The notes: generated from the sequence alone by a model not told the origin. 64,000 bases of DNA from RBG-16-66-20 sp040752005 (GCA_040752005.1 JBFMFX010000003.1:173354-237353); one strand, 5' to 3'; counted from the stretch's first letter, positions 27,212 through 35,791 are shown. A program made the numbers and translations.

Positions 27212-28122
27212 CCGAGCGCAAGATCCACCAGGTTAGGCGGCGCCTCGCCGCGCCGCACGCGGTTCACGTTCTCGGCGATCTTCGGCACCGCGGTGCGTGG
27301 CTCGGTGAGCGCCGCGATGTGCGGCGTCACGGTGACCTGCGGATGCGTCCACAGAGGACTGTCGGCCGGCAAAGGCTCAGTCTCGAATACGTCAAGGTAG
27401 GCGTGCGCGAGGCGCCCGGAGTCGAGCGCGGCGAGCAGATCCGGCAGTACCACATGCGCGCCGCGGGCGAGGTTGATCACGCAGCCGCCAGCGCGAATTT
27501 TCGCGAACGCGGCCGCATCGAGGATGCCGCGGGTGGCGGCGGTGAGCGGCAGCAGGCACACCACCGCATCGCTCGCACAGAGCACCTCCGCCAGATCTGT
27601 CGAGGACCGCACCCCCGGCAGCGACTTCGGCGTGCGCGCGAAACCGGCGACATTGAAGCCCATCGCCACTAGCCGCCCGGCCGCAGTGCGGCCGAGCTCG
27701 CCCAGACCGAGGATCCCCACCGTGCGGTCGGACGGCAGGAACTGCCGGCGCCGCTCCCAGATCCGCTCGCGCTGCCAGCGGCGGTAGAGGTAAAGGTGCC
27801 GATGCCAGTCGAGCACGTGCGCGATCACGGTCTCGCCCATCGCGTTCACCATCCCAGGGTCAACGAGACGGGCGACCGGCACGCCGCGCGGAAGCAGCGG
27901 ATCGGCGACGAGGTTCTCGACGCCCATCCACAGCGACTGGATGAGCCGGAGCCTTTTCAGGCCGGCGAAGGTCTGCGGCGGGTGGGTGGCGACGAGCGCG
28001 ACGTCGATGTCGCCGCCGTTCGTGTCCGGCCAGGCGAAGAAGCGGTCCTCGGGCAGCGCCTTTTCGAGCAGCGGCAGCCAGAACTCCGGCTTTTCCGTCG
28101 CCGAGGCGAAGAGGATGTTCAC
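27205..28122 (-). CDS. D-2-hydroxyacid dehydrogenase, glyoxylate/hydroxypyruvate reductase A-like
   Basis: 305 residues. NAD(P) Rossmann motif GILGLGELGRTAAGRL near residue 140, catalytic Arg in NLARGAHV, Glu in FETEPLPADSPLW and His in TPHIAALT, i.e. the complete Arg-Glu-His set of the family. The overall pattern is closest to GhrA, which reduces glyoxylate and hydroxypyruvate. The GTG start shares GTGA with the stop of the TctC gene, so the two are co-translated. The longer frame to the left of the start overlaps tctC and is not coding. Confidence 0.88.
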   Translation of the reverse strand: MNILFASATEKPEFWLPLLEKALPEDRFFAWPDTNGGDIDVALVATHPPQTFAGLKRLRLIQSLWMGVENLVADPLLPRGVPVARLVDPGMVNAMGETVIAHVLDWHRHLYLYRRWQRERIWERRRQFLPSDRTVGILGLGELGRTAAGRLVAMGFNVAGFARTPKSLPGVRSSTDLAEVLCASDAVVCLLPLTAATRGILDAAAFAKIRAGGCVINLARGAHVVLPDLLAALDSGRLAHAYLDVFETEPLPADSPLWTHPQVTVTPHIAALTEPRTAVPKIAENVNRVRRGEAPPNLVDLALGY

Positions 28123-29072
28123 TGCGTCGGCTTGAACCCCGAGGTCTTGATGACCGGTCCCCACCGGTCGTAGTCGGCGCGCAGGATTTTCGCCAGCTCC
28201 GCCGGCCCGAGGCCTGTGGGCTCCAGGCCCATCTGCTCCAGGCGCTGCCTCACGTCGGGCGCGCGAACGACCTCGATCGCCGCCTTGGCGTAGCGCTCGA
28301 TCGCGTCCTGCGGCGTGCCGGCGGGCGCGAACAGCGCGTACCACGCGCTCGCCTCCAGATCGTAGCCGAGCTCGCGGAAGGTAGGCACCTCGGGCACGAG
28401 CGGCGAGCGCTGCGCGCCGGCGACCGCCAGCAGCCGCGCCTTGCCCGAGCGCACGGTGGTGAGCGCATCGGCGAGCACGAACATCGCGGCCTTGACCTCG
28501 CCTGCGATGAGCGCCTGCAGAGCCGGCGCCGTACCGCGGTAGGGCACATGGGTCATCGGAATACCCGCCGCCTTCGCGAACATCACCCCGAGATAGTGGG
28601 GCAGGCTGCCGGCCGCCGCCGAGGCGTAGTCCCCCGCCTTCGGATCCTTCTTCACCAGCGCGACGTACTCGGCGACGTTCTTCGCCGGCAATTCCGCATT
28701 CACCACCATCGCGAGCTGGAAGTTGCTGATGTGCGCCACCGGCTCGAAATCCTTGAACGGGTCGTAACGCACCGCCTGGCCGTGCGAGTGCGGAAAGGCG
28801 ACCATCGGCGCGAGCGGCGTGAGCAGCAGCGTCAGCCCGTCGGGCGGCGCCTTCGCCACCGCCTCGGTGCCGACCATGCCGCCGGCGCCCGCCTTATTCT
28901 CGACGATGGTGTTCATGCCCAGGAGCGGGCGCATGCGCTCGGCGAGCAGCCGGGTGAGCAGATCGCTGGATGCGCCCGGCGGATAGCCGAGCACGAACTT
29001 GAGCGTCTTTTCCTGCGCCGCCGCCGGCGCGGCGAGCGCGAGCGTGATCAACAGTGCAGCGATTCGTCGCAT
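28119..29072 (-). CDS. Tripartite tricarboxylate transporter receptor, Bug/TctC family
   Basis: 317 residues with a Sec signal peptide (MRRIAALLITLALAAPAAAQ). It is a periplasmic solute-binding protein of the Bug family, abundant in Burkholderiales. Family phrases: KFVLGYPPGASSDLLTRLLAERM, VENKAGAGGMVGTEAVAKAPPDG, VPYRGTAPALQALIAGEV. No TctA/TctB membrane partners are in the window, as is usual for orphan Bug proteins. It probably binds a carboxylate, perhaps a substrate of the co-transcribed dehydrogenase. Confidence 0.92.
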   Translation of the reverse strand: MRRIAALLITLALAAPAAAQEKTLKFVLGYPPGASSDLLTRLLAERMRPLLGMNTIVENKAGAGGMVGTEAVAKAPPDGLTLLLTPLAPMVAFPHSHGQAVRYDPFKDFEPVAHISNFQLAMVVNAELPAKNVAEYVALVKKDPKAGDYASAAAGSLPHYLGVMFAKAAGIPMTHVPYRGTAPALQALIAGEVKAAMFVLADALTTVRSGKARLLAVAGAQRSPLVPEVPTFRELGYDLEASAWYALFAPAGTPQDAIERYAKAAIEVVRAPDVRQRLEQMGLEPTGLGPAELAKILRADYDRWGPVIKTSGFKPTQ

Positions 29073-29128
29073 GCGATGCGTTCCTCCTCGGGCCGCGATG
29101 TTAGCATTGCGCGCGGGGAGGAAACTCG

Positions 29129-29995
29129 ATGACGGTACGCAAGTTCAGCGAAACAAATCTCACGGCGGAGGTGCTGCGGCGAATCCGCAATTGCGGCGAC
29201 CGGCGCCTGAAGCAAATCATGACGAGCTTCATCCGCCACCTGCATGCCTTCGTGCGCGAAGTGAAGCCGACGCACGAAGAGTGGATGAAGGGGATCGAGT
29301 TCCTCATCGAGACCGGCCGCTGGTGCGACGAGAAGAGGAACGAGTTCATCCTGCTTTCGGACACCCAGGGTGTCTCGATGCTGGTGGACGCGCTCAACTA
29401 CCGCGCGGGCGGCGGCGCGACCCAGTCCACCGTGCTCGGGCCATTCCACCGCGCCGGAGCGCCGGAGTATCCGCTCGGCGCGAACATCGCGAAGAACCCC
29501 GGCGACGGCGAGCCGTGCCTGGTCACCGGCACGGTGCGCGATACGCGGGGCAACCCGGTCCCGGGCGCGAAGCTGGACGTCTGGGAGGCGGGCGCGGACG
29601 GCTTCTACGACTCGCAAAAAGGCGAGGCAATGAACCTGCGCGGCATCTTCCGTGCCGACGAGGCCGGGCGCTTTCATTTCCGCTGCGTGAAGCCCACGGC
29701 CTATCCGGTGCCGCACGACGGGCCGGCGGGCAGGCTGCTCAAGGCGACGGGCCGCCACCCGATGCGCCCGCCGCATCTTCACTTCTGGATCACCGCGCCC
29801 GGCCACAAGCCGCTCATCACGCACCTGTTCGTGAAAGGCGGCAAGTACCTCGATTCCGACGCGGTGTTCGGCGTCAAGCCCGAGCTGATCGTGGATTTTC
29901 GCAAGGGCAAGGACGGCGTTTCGCGCGCGCACTACGACTTCGTGCTCATGCCGGCGCGGGCACGCCCCCGCGGGCGGCGCGCGGCGCGCGCGTGA
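29129..29995 (+). CDS. Intradiol ring-cleavage dioxygenase (hydroxyquinol/catechol 1,2-dioxygenase family)
   Basis: 288 residues. The N-terminal helical dimerisation domain (about 1-100) is followed by the intradiol beta-sandwich. The four non-heme Fe(III) ligands are recognisable: Tyr in GFYDSQ, Tyr in TAYPVPHDGP, and the two His in PPHLHFWI. Composition of the pocket (DVWEAGADGFYD, THLFVKG) fits hydroxyquinol 1,2-dioxygenases slightly better than catechol dioxygenases, but substrate assignment is tentative. The basic Ala/Arg tail is unusual. It is divergent from the Bug gene. Confidence 0.88.
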   Translation: MTVRKFSETNLTAEVLRRIRNCGDRRLKQIMTSFIRHLHAFVREVKPTHEEWMKGIEFLIETGRWCDEKRNEFILLSDTQGVSMLVDALNYRAGGGATQSTVLGPFHRAGAPEYPLGANIAKNPGDGEPCLVTGTVRDTRGNPVPGAKLDVWEAGADGFYDSQKGEAMNLRGIFRADEAGRFHFRCVKPTAYPVPHDGPAGRLLKATGRHPMRPPHLHFWITAPGHKPLITHLFVKGGKYLDSDAVFGVKPELIVDFRKGKDGVSRAHYDFVLMPARARPRGRRAARA

Positions 29996-30081
29996 GCCGC
30001 TGGCGCAGCGTCTCGTGCCGCTCCTTCACGCGCGCGAATCGGGCGGCACGGGCTCGTCGCGCCCGATCGGTGTAGGCTCGG

Positions 30082-30589
30082 TCATGAGCGGCACCCGCGC
30101 CGCGCGCGGGCGAGCGCGGCCTTGACCGCGCCCGGCGACAGCCTGGACATCCCGCAGACCGCGCGCGCGAGCTTGGCCCGCAGCGCGCCGACGGCGGCCT
30201 TGCCCGAGCTCCCGAGCGCCTCGAGTGCGCTTTCGCGCACGCGCGCCTCCACCGCGCCGTTCTCGACGATCGCGGCGAGCGCGTCCACGTGCTCTTGCGG
30301 GACTCCGGTCGCCGCGAGGACGTCCGCGGCGTTCGCCCCGGCGAGCAGCCCCTGCTGGGCGTCGTAGGCGCAGGGGTCGGCCGCGAGCTCGACGAGCGCG
30401 CCCGCGATCGGAGCGACGGCGCGCCGGGCATCGGGGTGGGCGGCGCATTTCGCGAGCGCCCGCAGGAGAGCGTCCTCCTCCCACGCCCGGTCCCATGCTG
30501 CGACCGACCCCTTCTCGCGCCGGATCCGCTCGTCGATCTTCGCGAAGGCGGCCCTCGCCCCGGAGGAGCCGGAGCAGGGGCTCGAGCAT
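30082..30589 (-). pseudogene. Frameshifted helical hypothetical protein
   Basis: From about nt 30560 down to 30082 one minus frame reads as normal protein (AKIDERIRREKG..., GLLAGANAADVLAATGVPQEHVDAL..., Ala/Leu-rich helical repeats reminiscent of HEAT-like or HTH bundles). Its only plausible start, an ATG at 30589 (MLEPLLRLLRG), lies in a different frame, so a single-base shift near 30560 seems to separate start and body. No family recognised. It could also be intact with a non-standard start. A 33-codon ORF (ATG near 30703) precedes it and is not considered real. Confidence 0.4.
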
Positions 30590-30749
30590 GAGCGCAGTGT
30601 ATTACGGCACGGCGACGAGCTCCTGCCGGGTCTTGCCCGGCCGGCGCTCACCGTCGTGCAGGGACTCATCGCGCGCCGGGATTCGGTGATACGAGAGGTC
30701 CATCTGTTGCCCCTGGCCGCAGGCACTCCGTCACCCGCAATCCGGAGTC

Positions 30750-31049
30750 GTGGAGCGGGCTCGCGAGCGATCACTTCGTGCCGCTGAGCCGCGCACGAGC
30801 CGGGTGAGCGGGCTAACGAGCGGGCTAACGACGGGTCGAGCGCCGGCAACCATTCCGCGCTTTCCGCCGCACGAGGTGCGAAACGTCCTGGAGCGGCAGC
30901 GCGATTCGCGGCTCGCCGCGCGGGCGGAGGTGCTGATCGTCGCGGCCTACAGGCTCGAGGTAACGGAGAGCGTCGCGAAGCTCCGGCAGCGGGCCGCCTG
31001 GCTCAAGCGCGAGCGCAAGGACGCCGCGGCGAGCCTCATCGAGCGGTAG
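30750..31049 (+). CDS. Hypothetical small basic protein
   Basis: 99 residues; the last 60 (PPHEVRNVLERQRD... VTESVAKLRQRAAWLKRERK) look like real, helical, Arg/Glu-rich protein; the first 35 are low-complexity and include the translation of a 12-bp tandem repeat. A GTG at 30876 is an alternative start that keeps only the good part. No domain recognised. Lies in the degenerate stretch at the left edge of the accessory island. Confidence 0.3.
   Translation: MERARERSLRAAEPRTSRVSGLTSGLTTGRAPATIPRFPPHEVRNVLERQRDSRLAARAEVLIVAAYRLEVTESVAKLRQRAAWLKRERKDAAASLIER
30806..30829 (+). repeat. 12-bp tandem repeat, two copies
   Basis: GAGCGGGCTAAC occurs twice in direct succession (30806-30817, 30818-30829), followed by a partial third copy (GACGGG). 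Function unknown; it may mark a slippage or recombination point. Confidence 0.6.
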
Positions 31050-31630
31050 CCGTGGATTCTGGCGAGCGCCTTGCGCGGCGCAGCCGCCGAGCCGGTGCGC
31101 AAGGCCGCATCAAAATGGGGGGCGATGACTTTCGCGGGCCGAGCAACATCGCCCCGTCGGGCCCGTCGCGCCGGCAGCGAACAGTGAGCCGCTCACGCAC
31201 GAGCGCCGCCTCTCAAGCCCCGGAGCGCAAGAACGACGGCGGCGATGATTGCCAAACCGATACTCATGAATCCAACCGTGACAAGGCTCTCTTGCCACGG
31301 AAGAACGGATGTTCACGAGGGCTCGATCGACGCCGGAATCGGCGAGGAAGGCGGGGCGGAGGTTTGGAGTTGACCCGCTTTGGCGCTCGTCGCGACGCTG
31401 GCATGCGAAATCCTTGATCGCCGGCGCTTTGCGATCAAGGCTGAGGCACGCATGGCGCTTCGAGTTCATCGAAGCGCTGGCTCAACCACACTCGGCGTCA
31501 CTCGAGCCTCGGCGGACTCGCGTCGGTGGCGTTCGGGCGGCCTCATATCAGTGCATCACCAGCACGCGGTTACCCACCGGCTCGCGCGCTCGGTTCACGG
31601 AAACGGGGCGACACCACTCGCGTTCGGCAT
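31050..31630. other. Gene-poor stretch at left end of accessory island
   Basis: No convincing gene. Both strands carry open frames, but their translations are Arg/Ser/Gly-rich and mutually overlapping. The only suggestive piece is a 24-codon minus ORF at 31193-31267 (MSIGLAIIAAVVLAL...), a single hydrophobic helix whose open frame continues upstream through LVTVGF without a start. An inverted repeat flanks 31420 (GATCGCCGGCGCTTTGCGATC). Possibly remnants of former gene cassettes. Confidence 0.4.
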
Positions 31631-31897
31631 CTAGGGTGTCACGACTGCATGCAACTCCTGATAAGAACGCTTTGGCACAATGCCTTTGGGAAGATTGGGG
31701 GCAACATGTCTCGCGAAGAACTGATCCGCCTCTGCCTTTGAGTTCCAGACTTCCATGACAGTCCAGTCTTCGTCCTGGTACGCGCAATGCAAAACGAACC
31801 CAGGAGACCTCCGAACGAGGTCGTGCAGAATGGTCGAGACGTGGTCGTAGCCTTGCGCCGTTTGCCCCTTGACTCTAGTGGTGACGAGGGTTGGCAT
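31631..31897 (-). CDS. Antibiotic-biosynthesis-monooxygenase-like (ABM) domain protein
   Basis: 88 residues, a single ABM-type dimeric alpha/beta barrel. HCAYQDEDWTVMEVWNSKAEADQFFARHVAPNL is the usual strand-helix pattern. Such proteins often act as quinol monooxygenases or as heme/aldehyde-handling folds; none can be chosen here. It lies downstream of an attC-like site and reads away from the integrase remnant, as expected for a gene cassette. Confidence 0.72.
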   Translation of the reverse strand: MPTLVTTRVKGQTAQGYDHVSTILHDLVRRSPGFVLHCAYQDEDWTVMEVWNSKAEADQFFARHVAPNLPKGIVPKRSYQELHAVVTP

Positions 31898-31954
31898 CGC
31901 TGTCCTCCGTGGTGGATCAATCGCGTCTCGCGGTCAGACGGCTCGATCCTGACC

Positions 31955-32024
31955 GCATAACGTTCACGCCCGCCGGCGCGCGGCGGGTCCGGGGTGTGGG
32001 TCCGCATGCGGTGCGAAGTTAAGC
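31955..32024 (-). repeat. attC-like integron recombination site
   Basis: Read on the minus strand: inverse core GCTTAAC (R'', RYYYAAC), TTCGCAC as L'', a G/C-rich hairpin centre (CCCGCC...GGCGGG), GTGAA as L', and core GTTATGC (R', near GTTRRRY). L'' carries one extra G relative to the complement of L', the extrahelical-base feature of attC sites, and R'' pairs with R' at 6 of 7 positions. Total 70 bp, within the attC size range. It begins 3 nt after the stop of the hydrolase-cyclase gene and precedes the ABM gene. Motif evidence only. Confidence 0.55.
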
Positions 32025-32027
32025 GCA

Positions 32028-33356
32028 CTATGCGACCGCATACAGTTCCAGCTCTTCTTGAAGGCCCTTTAGCAAGTGTCGTCCGCGACCCATGAACCGT
32101 AACCCCGAACCTGCGACGAGGTCCTTCACGGTACGGGACACGAGAATCTCTCCGGTCGAGGCCAGCTGGGCGACGCGGGCCCCGATATGTACGGCGATCC
32201 CGGCGAGCTTGTCACCCGCCACCTCGCACTCGCCGGTGTGCAGCCCGGCGCGAACCTTGATGCCGATTGCGTTCACGCGATCTCGAAGTGCGATTGCGCA
32301 ACGAATTGCGCGCGCGGGTCCGTCGAAGCTCGCAAATACCCCGTCTCCCGCGGTGTCGATCACCCTTCCGCGAAAGCGGTCGATTTCCTGGCTTACATGC
32401 TGATGAAACAACCCAAGGAGGTCGCGCCAGCGTGCATCTCCGATGGACGCGACACGCTCGGTGGATCCGACGACGTCCACGAACAGTATGGTCGACAGCA
32501 CTCGGTCGATAGACGCCGCAGGCCGGATCCCGGTCAGAAACTCCTGGATCTCGCCAAGAACAAACTCGGCATCGCCGAACCAGGGCAAGTGATCGACGCC
32601 CTTTAGCTCGCAATACTTCGCGCCGGGAATGTGGGCAGCCATGTATCGCGAATTCGCGGCGTCGACCAGCCGGTCGCCGCTGCGATGGAGGATGAGCGTA
32701 GGGACGCGAATCGAGGGAAGAACGCCGCGAATGTCGATCTCAATGTTCATGCGGTAAAGCGCGATCCCCGAAGCAGGGCTTGCGCCCAAACGGAGGTTGC
32801 GCGCCCACCAATCGCGACATTGTTCGTCGTTCGCAACACTTGGCGCGATGACCTTGAAGCCGATCGGAGTGCCCCAGTGCCTTTCGTAAGCGGTGAACGC
32901 CGCCTCGTGCTCCTCCCTGGTCGGCGCCCACGGATAGTCCGAGTCCCTGATCCACTTGGCATAGCAACCGAACATGACCAATGCGGACGTTCGCTCGGGG
33001 TAGGTGGCCGCGAATAGTGCGCACATCGAGCCGCCTTCCGAGATTCCCAGGAGAGCGGCCCTCGAAGCGCCGGCTGCATCGAGCACGGCGTGCACGTCTT
33101 CCATCCGCATCTCCAGAGTTGGGAGGTTCTCTTCGGACACTGGATCCGACAGTCCTGTTCCGCGCTTGTCGAACAGGATCAGGCGGCTAAACGAGGCGAG
33201 ACGCTGCGCGAACCGCCAAACCAGCGGATCATCCCAGGTGGCCTCGAGATGCGTCACCCATCCGGGCACCACGACCAGGTCGAGGGGACCTTCTCCGATC
33301 ACGCGGTACGCGATGTGCACCTTTCCGTTCTTCGCGTACCTCACCTGCGAGGGCAT
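32028..33356 (-). CDS. Alpha/beta-hydrolase fused to class III nucleotide cyclase
   Basis: 442 residues. Residues 1-265 are an alpha/beta hydrolase: oxyanion region VVPGWVTHLE, nucleophile elbow GISEGGS, acid near HRSGDRLVD, His in GVDHLPWFGD. Residues about 280-440 are an adenylate/guanylate cyclase domain (STILFVDVVGSTERVA with the metal Asp; DTAGDGVFASFDG; AGLHTGE; and GIAVHIGARVAQLA). The fusion suggests a hydrolase-like sensor domain controlling cyclic nucleotide synthesis; this pairing is found in actinobacteria and some proteobacteria. An attC-like site follows its stop. Confidence 0.88.
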   Translation of the reverse strand: MPSQVRYAKNGKVHIAYRVIGEGPLDLVVVPGWVTHLEATWDDPLVWRFAQRLASFSRLILFDKRGTGLSDPVSEENLPTLEMRMEDVHAVLDAAGASRAALLGISEGGSMCALFAATYPERTSALVMFGCYAKWIRDSDYPWAPTREEHEAAFTAYERHWGTPIGFKVIAPSVANDEQCRDWWARNLRLGASPASGIALYRMNIEIDIRGVLPSIRVPTLILHRSGDRLVDAANSRYMAAHIPGAKYCELKGVDHLPWFGDAEFVLGEIQEFLTGIRPAASIDRVLSTILFVDVVGSTERVASIGDARWRDLLGLFHQHVSQEIDRFRGRVIDTAGDGVFASFDGPARAIRCAIALRDRVNAIGIKVRAGLHTGECEVAGDKLAGIAVHIGARVAQLASTGEILVSRTVKDLVAGSGLRFMGRGRHLLKGLQEELELYAVA

Positions 33357-33386
33357 GGCTCGCGCTCCAGCGTTTGACGTCCGGCG

Positions 33387-34526
33387 TCAGCCGCGCCCGC
33401 TTGCGGGGGTCGCCTGCGCGCGGTTGCGAGATTGCAGCTTGCGCTCACCGAAGTGCCAGATCGCTTCGGCGCGACTGCCTATATACCAGAAGCTCGCGGC
33501 GAGGACCGCAAAAAAGGCGGCCTTGTGCAAGGAGTCCCAAAAGTACTCGAAGAAGCGGGTGTAAAGATTGATGAATAGAAATGTCAGACCAAAGCCGCGA
33601 AGGACACCGTCATCTCGCTTGAGGCCATACCAGACTGCGGCGATGGAAGCGGCACCAAACAGGACCGACCAGTGGATGAGCTCGTACTGCCTTACTTTCC
33701 CCCATTGGACCATGTCCCCGTAGTTACCGAAGATCGACATGATCCAAAGTGCGATAAAGAGATAGAGCAACCCGATCACTTTGGTTTGAGGCGACATGGA
33801 TAGCAGCCGCGCCTTGAAGCCGGAACCGTTGAACTGCGACGACGTGTGCTCGCCGGCTATCCCGAGAACAGTCAATACGCCGCCGAATACGACAAATCGC
33901 AACGGGTAATTCATTCCCAGGAAGTACGTGCCGTAGCCGGAAACATAGCCTGTTTCGGCCCCCATCCAGGCTCCCAAGGAAAGCAGACCGAAAACCCACA
34001 CGAGCGCCGATGGAAACCACAAGCCGAGCAAGGCATACAACACAGAGGCGAGCAAGAAGAGCAGGGAGTAGTGACCGGTGCCGGTGTCAATTGCGACGCC
34101 GAGGAAAAAGATCGCTGCCGCGAGCGCCAAGACACCGAGAAAAAAGACGGACTCGTTGCGATAAACGCGATGCGGATGCTTCTTCCGCAAGAACAGCCCG
34201 TACCAAAAGATCGCGGCGGATGCACCCGCGAAGAACGCGCACTTCGCGGCTGCCGGCGCATTGAAGATACGCATGAGCAGCTCCATGAGTACCCTGTCAG
34301 CGAGGAGCGCGCTAACCGCAATCACGAGGCAAAGGATAGCGATGCCAAAGGCATAGCGCGCCGTTCTTTGCCAATCGAATGGGGCGATGGAGATGGATGC
34401 CATAAGGCGGGTCCTGGTATCGGCGTCGATAACGCCACTGGCATGCCACCAATCGACTGCACGCGTGACGATCGCGTGATGCTTTCTCGAAAGCGAGATG
34501 CGTTGCTCGTTGGGGTTCTCTTCCAT
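33387..34526 (-). CDS. DUF2157-type polytopic membrane protein
   Basis: 379 residues. A cytoplasmic N-terminal helical part (residues 1-55, AVDWWHASGVIDADTRTRL, the DUF2157 start) is followed by about ten membrane helices (e.g. YAFGIAILCLVIAVSALLA, SVFFLGVLALAAAIFFLG). No transport or catalytic motif. It lies 30 nt upstream of the hydrolase-cyclase gene, so they probably share a transcript or cassette. Codon use is visibly less GC-biased than in the urt-ure region. Confidence 0.75.
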   Translation of the reverse strand: MEENPNEQRISLSRKHHAIVTRAVDWWHASGVIDADTRTRLMASISIAPFDWQRTARYAFGIAILCLVIAVSALLADRVLMELLMRIFNAPAAAKCAFFAGASAAIFWYGLFLRKKHPHRVYRNESVFFLGVLALAAAIFFLGVAIDTGTGHYSLLFLLASVLYALLGLWFPSALVWVFGLLSLGAWMGAETGYVSGYGTYFLGMNYPLRFVVFGGVLTVLGIAGEHTSSQFNGSGFKARLLSMSPQTKVIGLLYLFIALWIMSIFGNYGDMVQWGKVRQYELIHWSVLFGAASIAAVWYGLKRDDGVLRGFGLTFLFINLYTRFFEYFWDSLHKAAFFAVLAASFWYIGSRAEAIWHFGERKLQSRNRAQATPASGRG

Positions 34527-34555
34527 CGCGTCGCTCTGCGAGCCGGTCAGCTACA

Positions 34556-34562
34556 GTCTAAC
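34556..34562 (-). promoter_or_regulatory. Integron-type core site before the DUF2157 gene
   Basis: The minus strand reads GTTAGAC, a perfect GTTRRRY core, 30 nt before the ATG of the DUF2157 gene: the place where an integron cassette would begin. The other half of an attC is not recognisable; instead an IS110-type transposase start lies about 90 bp beyond, on the other strand. A single heptamer can occur by chance. Confidence 0.35.
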
Positions 34563-34633
34563 GAGTGAAAGGGCCTTCCCCCGCTGCTCGCTCGGCGTCG
34601 GTGTGCCGGAGTAGAAGTGTTGTCATGACCAGG

Positions 34634-35016
34634 TCACCGGAGAGGGGGGGTCATGGCACAGGTTACTACCGTGGGAATCGATCTGGCAAAGCAGGTGTAT
34701 TCGCCGCACGGGGTGGCTCGGGCAATGTCACCGATGGCCGTTATGGGGCCGGGGGTGATCGGCATGTAGCAGCGAGTTCCGGCGGCAGGAAACGGACAGC
34801 CCGGCTGGGGTCGAGAGTGCGCGTTTTGGCGATGCGCAAGGAAGACGCCCAGCCCGAGCGAAACTGCACTCACAGCCGCGAGGAACCAAAAGAGCGGATC
34901 TGCGGTCTTGGGCGTCGAAATGAGCCAACCGACCGAGGTAATTTCCGCCACGACCATGATCCCGGCCAGGCCCTGAGATAGCTGAGCTGCTCTTTGAGCC
35001 GGTCGAGCTCAGACAC
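34634..35016 (-). pseudogene. Small membrane protein broken by a one-base frameshift
   Basis: From GTG 35016 one frame reads SELDRLKEQLSYLRAW; after one missing base near 34961-34965 the next frame reads LGIMVVAEITSVGWLISTP and then a membrane helix (LFWFLAAVSAVSLGLGVFL). Joined, they give a typical small inner-membrane protein (charged helix, then two hydrophobic segments) of a family I have seen as hypothetical genes in proteobacteria. The 3' part runs over the IS110 fragment, so the original C-terminus is probably lost too. Either a decayed gene or a base missed in sequencing. Confidence 0.5.
34653..34769 (+). pseudogene. IS110-family transposase, N-terminal fragment
   Basis: 38 codons: MAQVTTVGIDLAKQVYSPHGV is the well-known N-terminus of IS110-family (DEDD) transposases (VGIDLAK.VF..HGVD, first catalytic Asp in GIDLAK). 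The frame ends at a TAG, and no further IS110 sequence follows, so about 90% of the gene is missing. Some IS110/IS1111-group elements are known to target integron attC sites, and a core-site heptamer lies about 90 bp away. Confidence 0.65.
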
Positions 35017-35151
35017 GCTGCCCGGGATCGCCGGAAGCAATGCGACAAGGACACCTCAAGGTCAGGCGCGATGCGCTGTGATCGCTGCGCGTTCTACCGT
35101 CCGCGTTGAACGGCGCGCGGCTTCATTGCGGGTCCGCTCTCGAACAGCTGG

Positions 35152-35673
35152 TTAAATCGCAACGTTCTTGCCAACCTTGCCGAAGTGCGGGCAGATGAAT
35201 TTGCCCCAAGCCCAATATATGAAAATCACGCCTGGCAAGATCCATAGGGCGGACAGAAACAATGCAAGAAATTGCGGCTGGTTATGGTTCCGCAACCACG
35301 TCTTCATAGGACCTTGAAATCCGCACGAAGTGCAGAAACGCCCTACGGATGCTCCCGAAAACGGATCGTCGCGGCTTGGTTGCGTGGATCGCGCTTCCAG
35401 TCGTTCGCTCTTCAAGAATTGGCGAATCAGGAAATCTATCGTCACCCCTGCCGGTACCGTGATAGCCCAACCCCATGCAGCAAACAGGAGCAAGCCGTAT
35501 AGATGCGCGCCGATGTCACGACCGAAAGCGAAGCAAGGCCCGGCGGCAGCTTCGGTGACGTGGCAATCTGGTCCAAGCAGAGGCAATCCCACCAGCAGAG
35601 CCATGATCGCGGCAAGAGGGCTAAGTCCGATGAACCAGCCGAGAAACCTGATCGGAGCCCGTCTATGAGTCAT
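35152..35673 (-). CDS. Hypothetical membrane protein with a Cys pair
   Basis: 173 residues. Three to four hydrophobic segments (about 10-32, 55-80, 128-155), with a soluble loop between that contains RFCTSCGFQGPMKTWLRNHNQPQ. The CxxC and a later ICPHFGKVG resemble half zinc-ribbon elements. I do not recognise the family. The stop codon overlaps ATTTAAC, a heptamer fitting the inverse core RYYYAAC, but no matching second half was found. Confidence 0.65.
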   Translation of the reverse strand: MTHRRAPIRFLGWFIGLSPLAAIMALLVGLPLLGPDCHVTEAAAGPCFAFGRDIGAHLYGLLLFAAWGWAITVPAGVTIDFLIRQFLKSERLEARSTQPSRDDPFSGASVGRFCTSCGFQGPMKTWLRNHNQPQFLALFLSALWILPGVIFIYWAWGKFICPHFGKVGKNVAI

Positions 35674-35706
35674 GGCGTTGCGGCCTCACACTCGCCACTC
35701 CGGCGT

Positions 35707-35736
35707 GCAAAAAGCAGCGCAAAGCAGCGTTTTTGC
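35707..35736. repeat. Stem-loop with internal direct repeat
   Basis: GCAAAAA (35707-35713) and TTTTTGC (35730-35736) form a stem; inside, AAAGCAGCG is repeated directly (35711-35719, 35721-35729). It lies in the 118-bp gap between two minus-strand genes and may act as a terminator or be a remnant of a recombination site. Confidence 0.4.
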
Positions 35737-35791
35737 GCATCCGTGTTGATGGCATTGTTCGCCGCGAGAGCCTGGTCTCGTATTGACCATG

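Noticed and set aside
30026..30085. 19-codon ORF (MTEPTPIGRDEPVPPDSRA) after the frameshifted hypothetical gene
   Set aside because: ATGA overlap looks gene-like and another frame continues plausibly, but too short and frame-broken to call.
31490..31560. Second attC after the ABM gene
   Set aside because: GTTGAGC fits the core, but the opposite core and inner arms match poorly; chance is likely.
34653..34769. Complete insertion sequence
   Set aside because: Only the first 38 codons of the transposase are present; no terminal repeats or catalytic C-terminal domain.
35104..35157. attC site after the Cys-pair membrane protein
   Set aside because: ATTTAAC fits an inverse core, but the only partner, GTTCAAC, is off-consensus and the inner arms do not pair.
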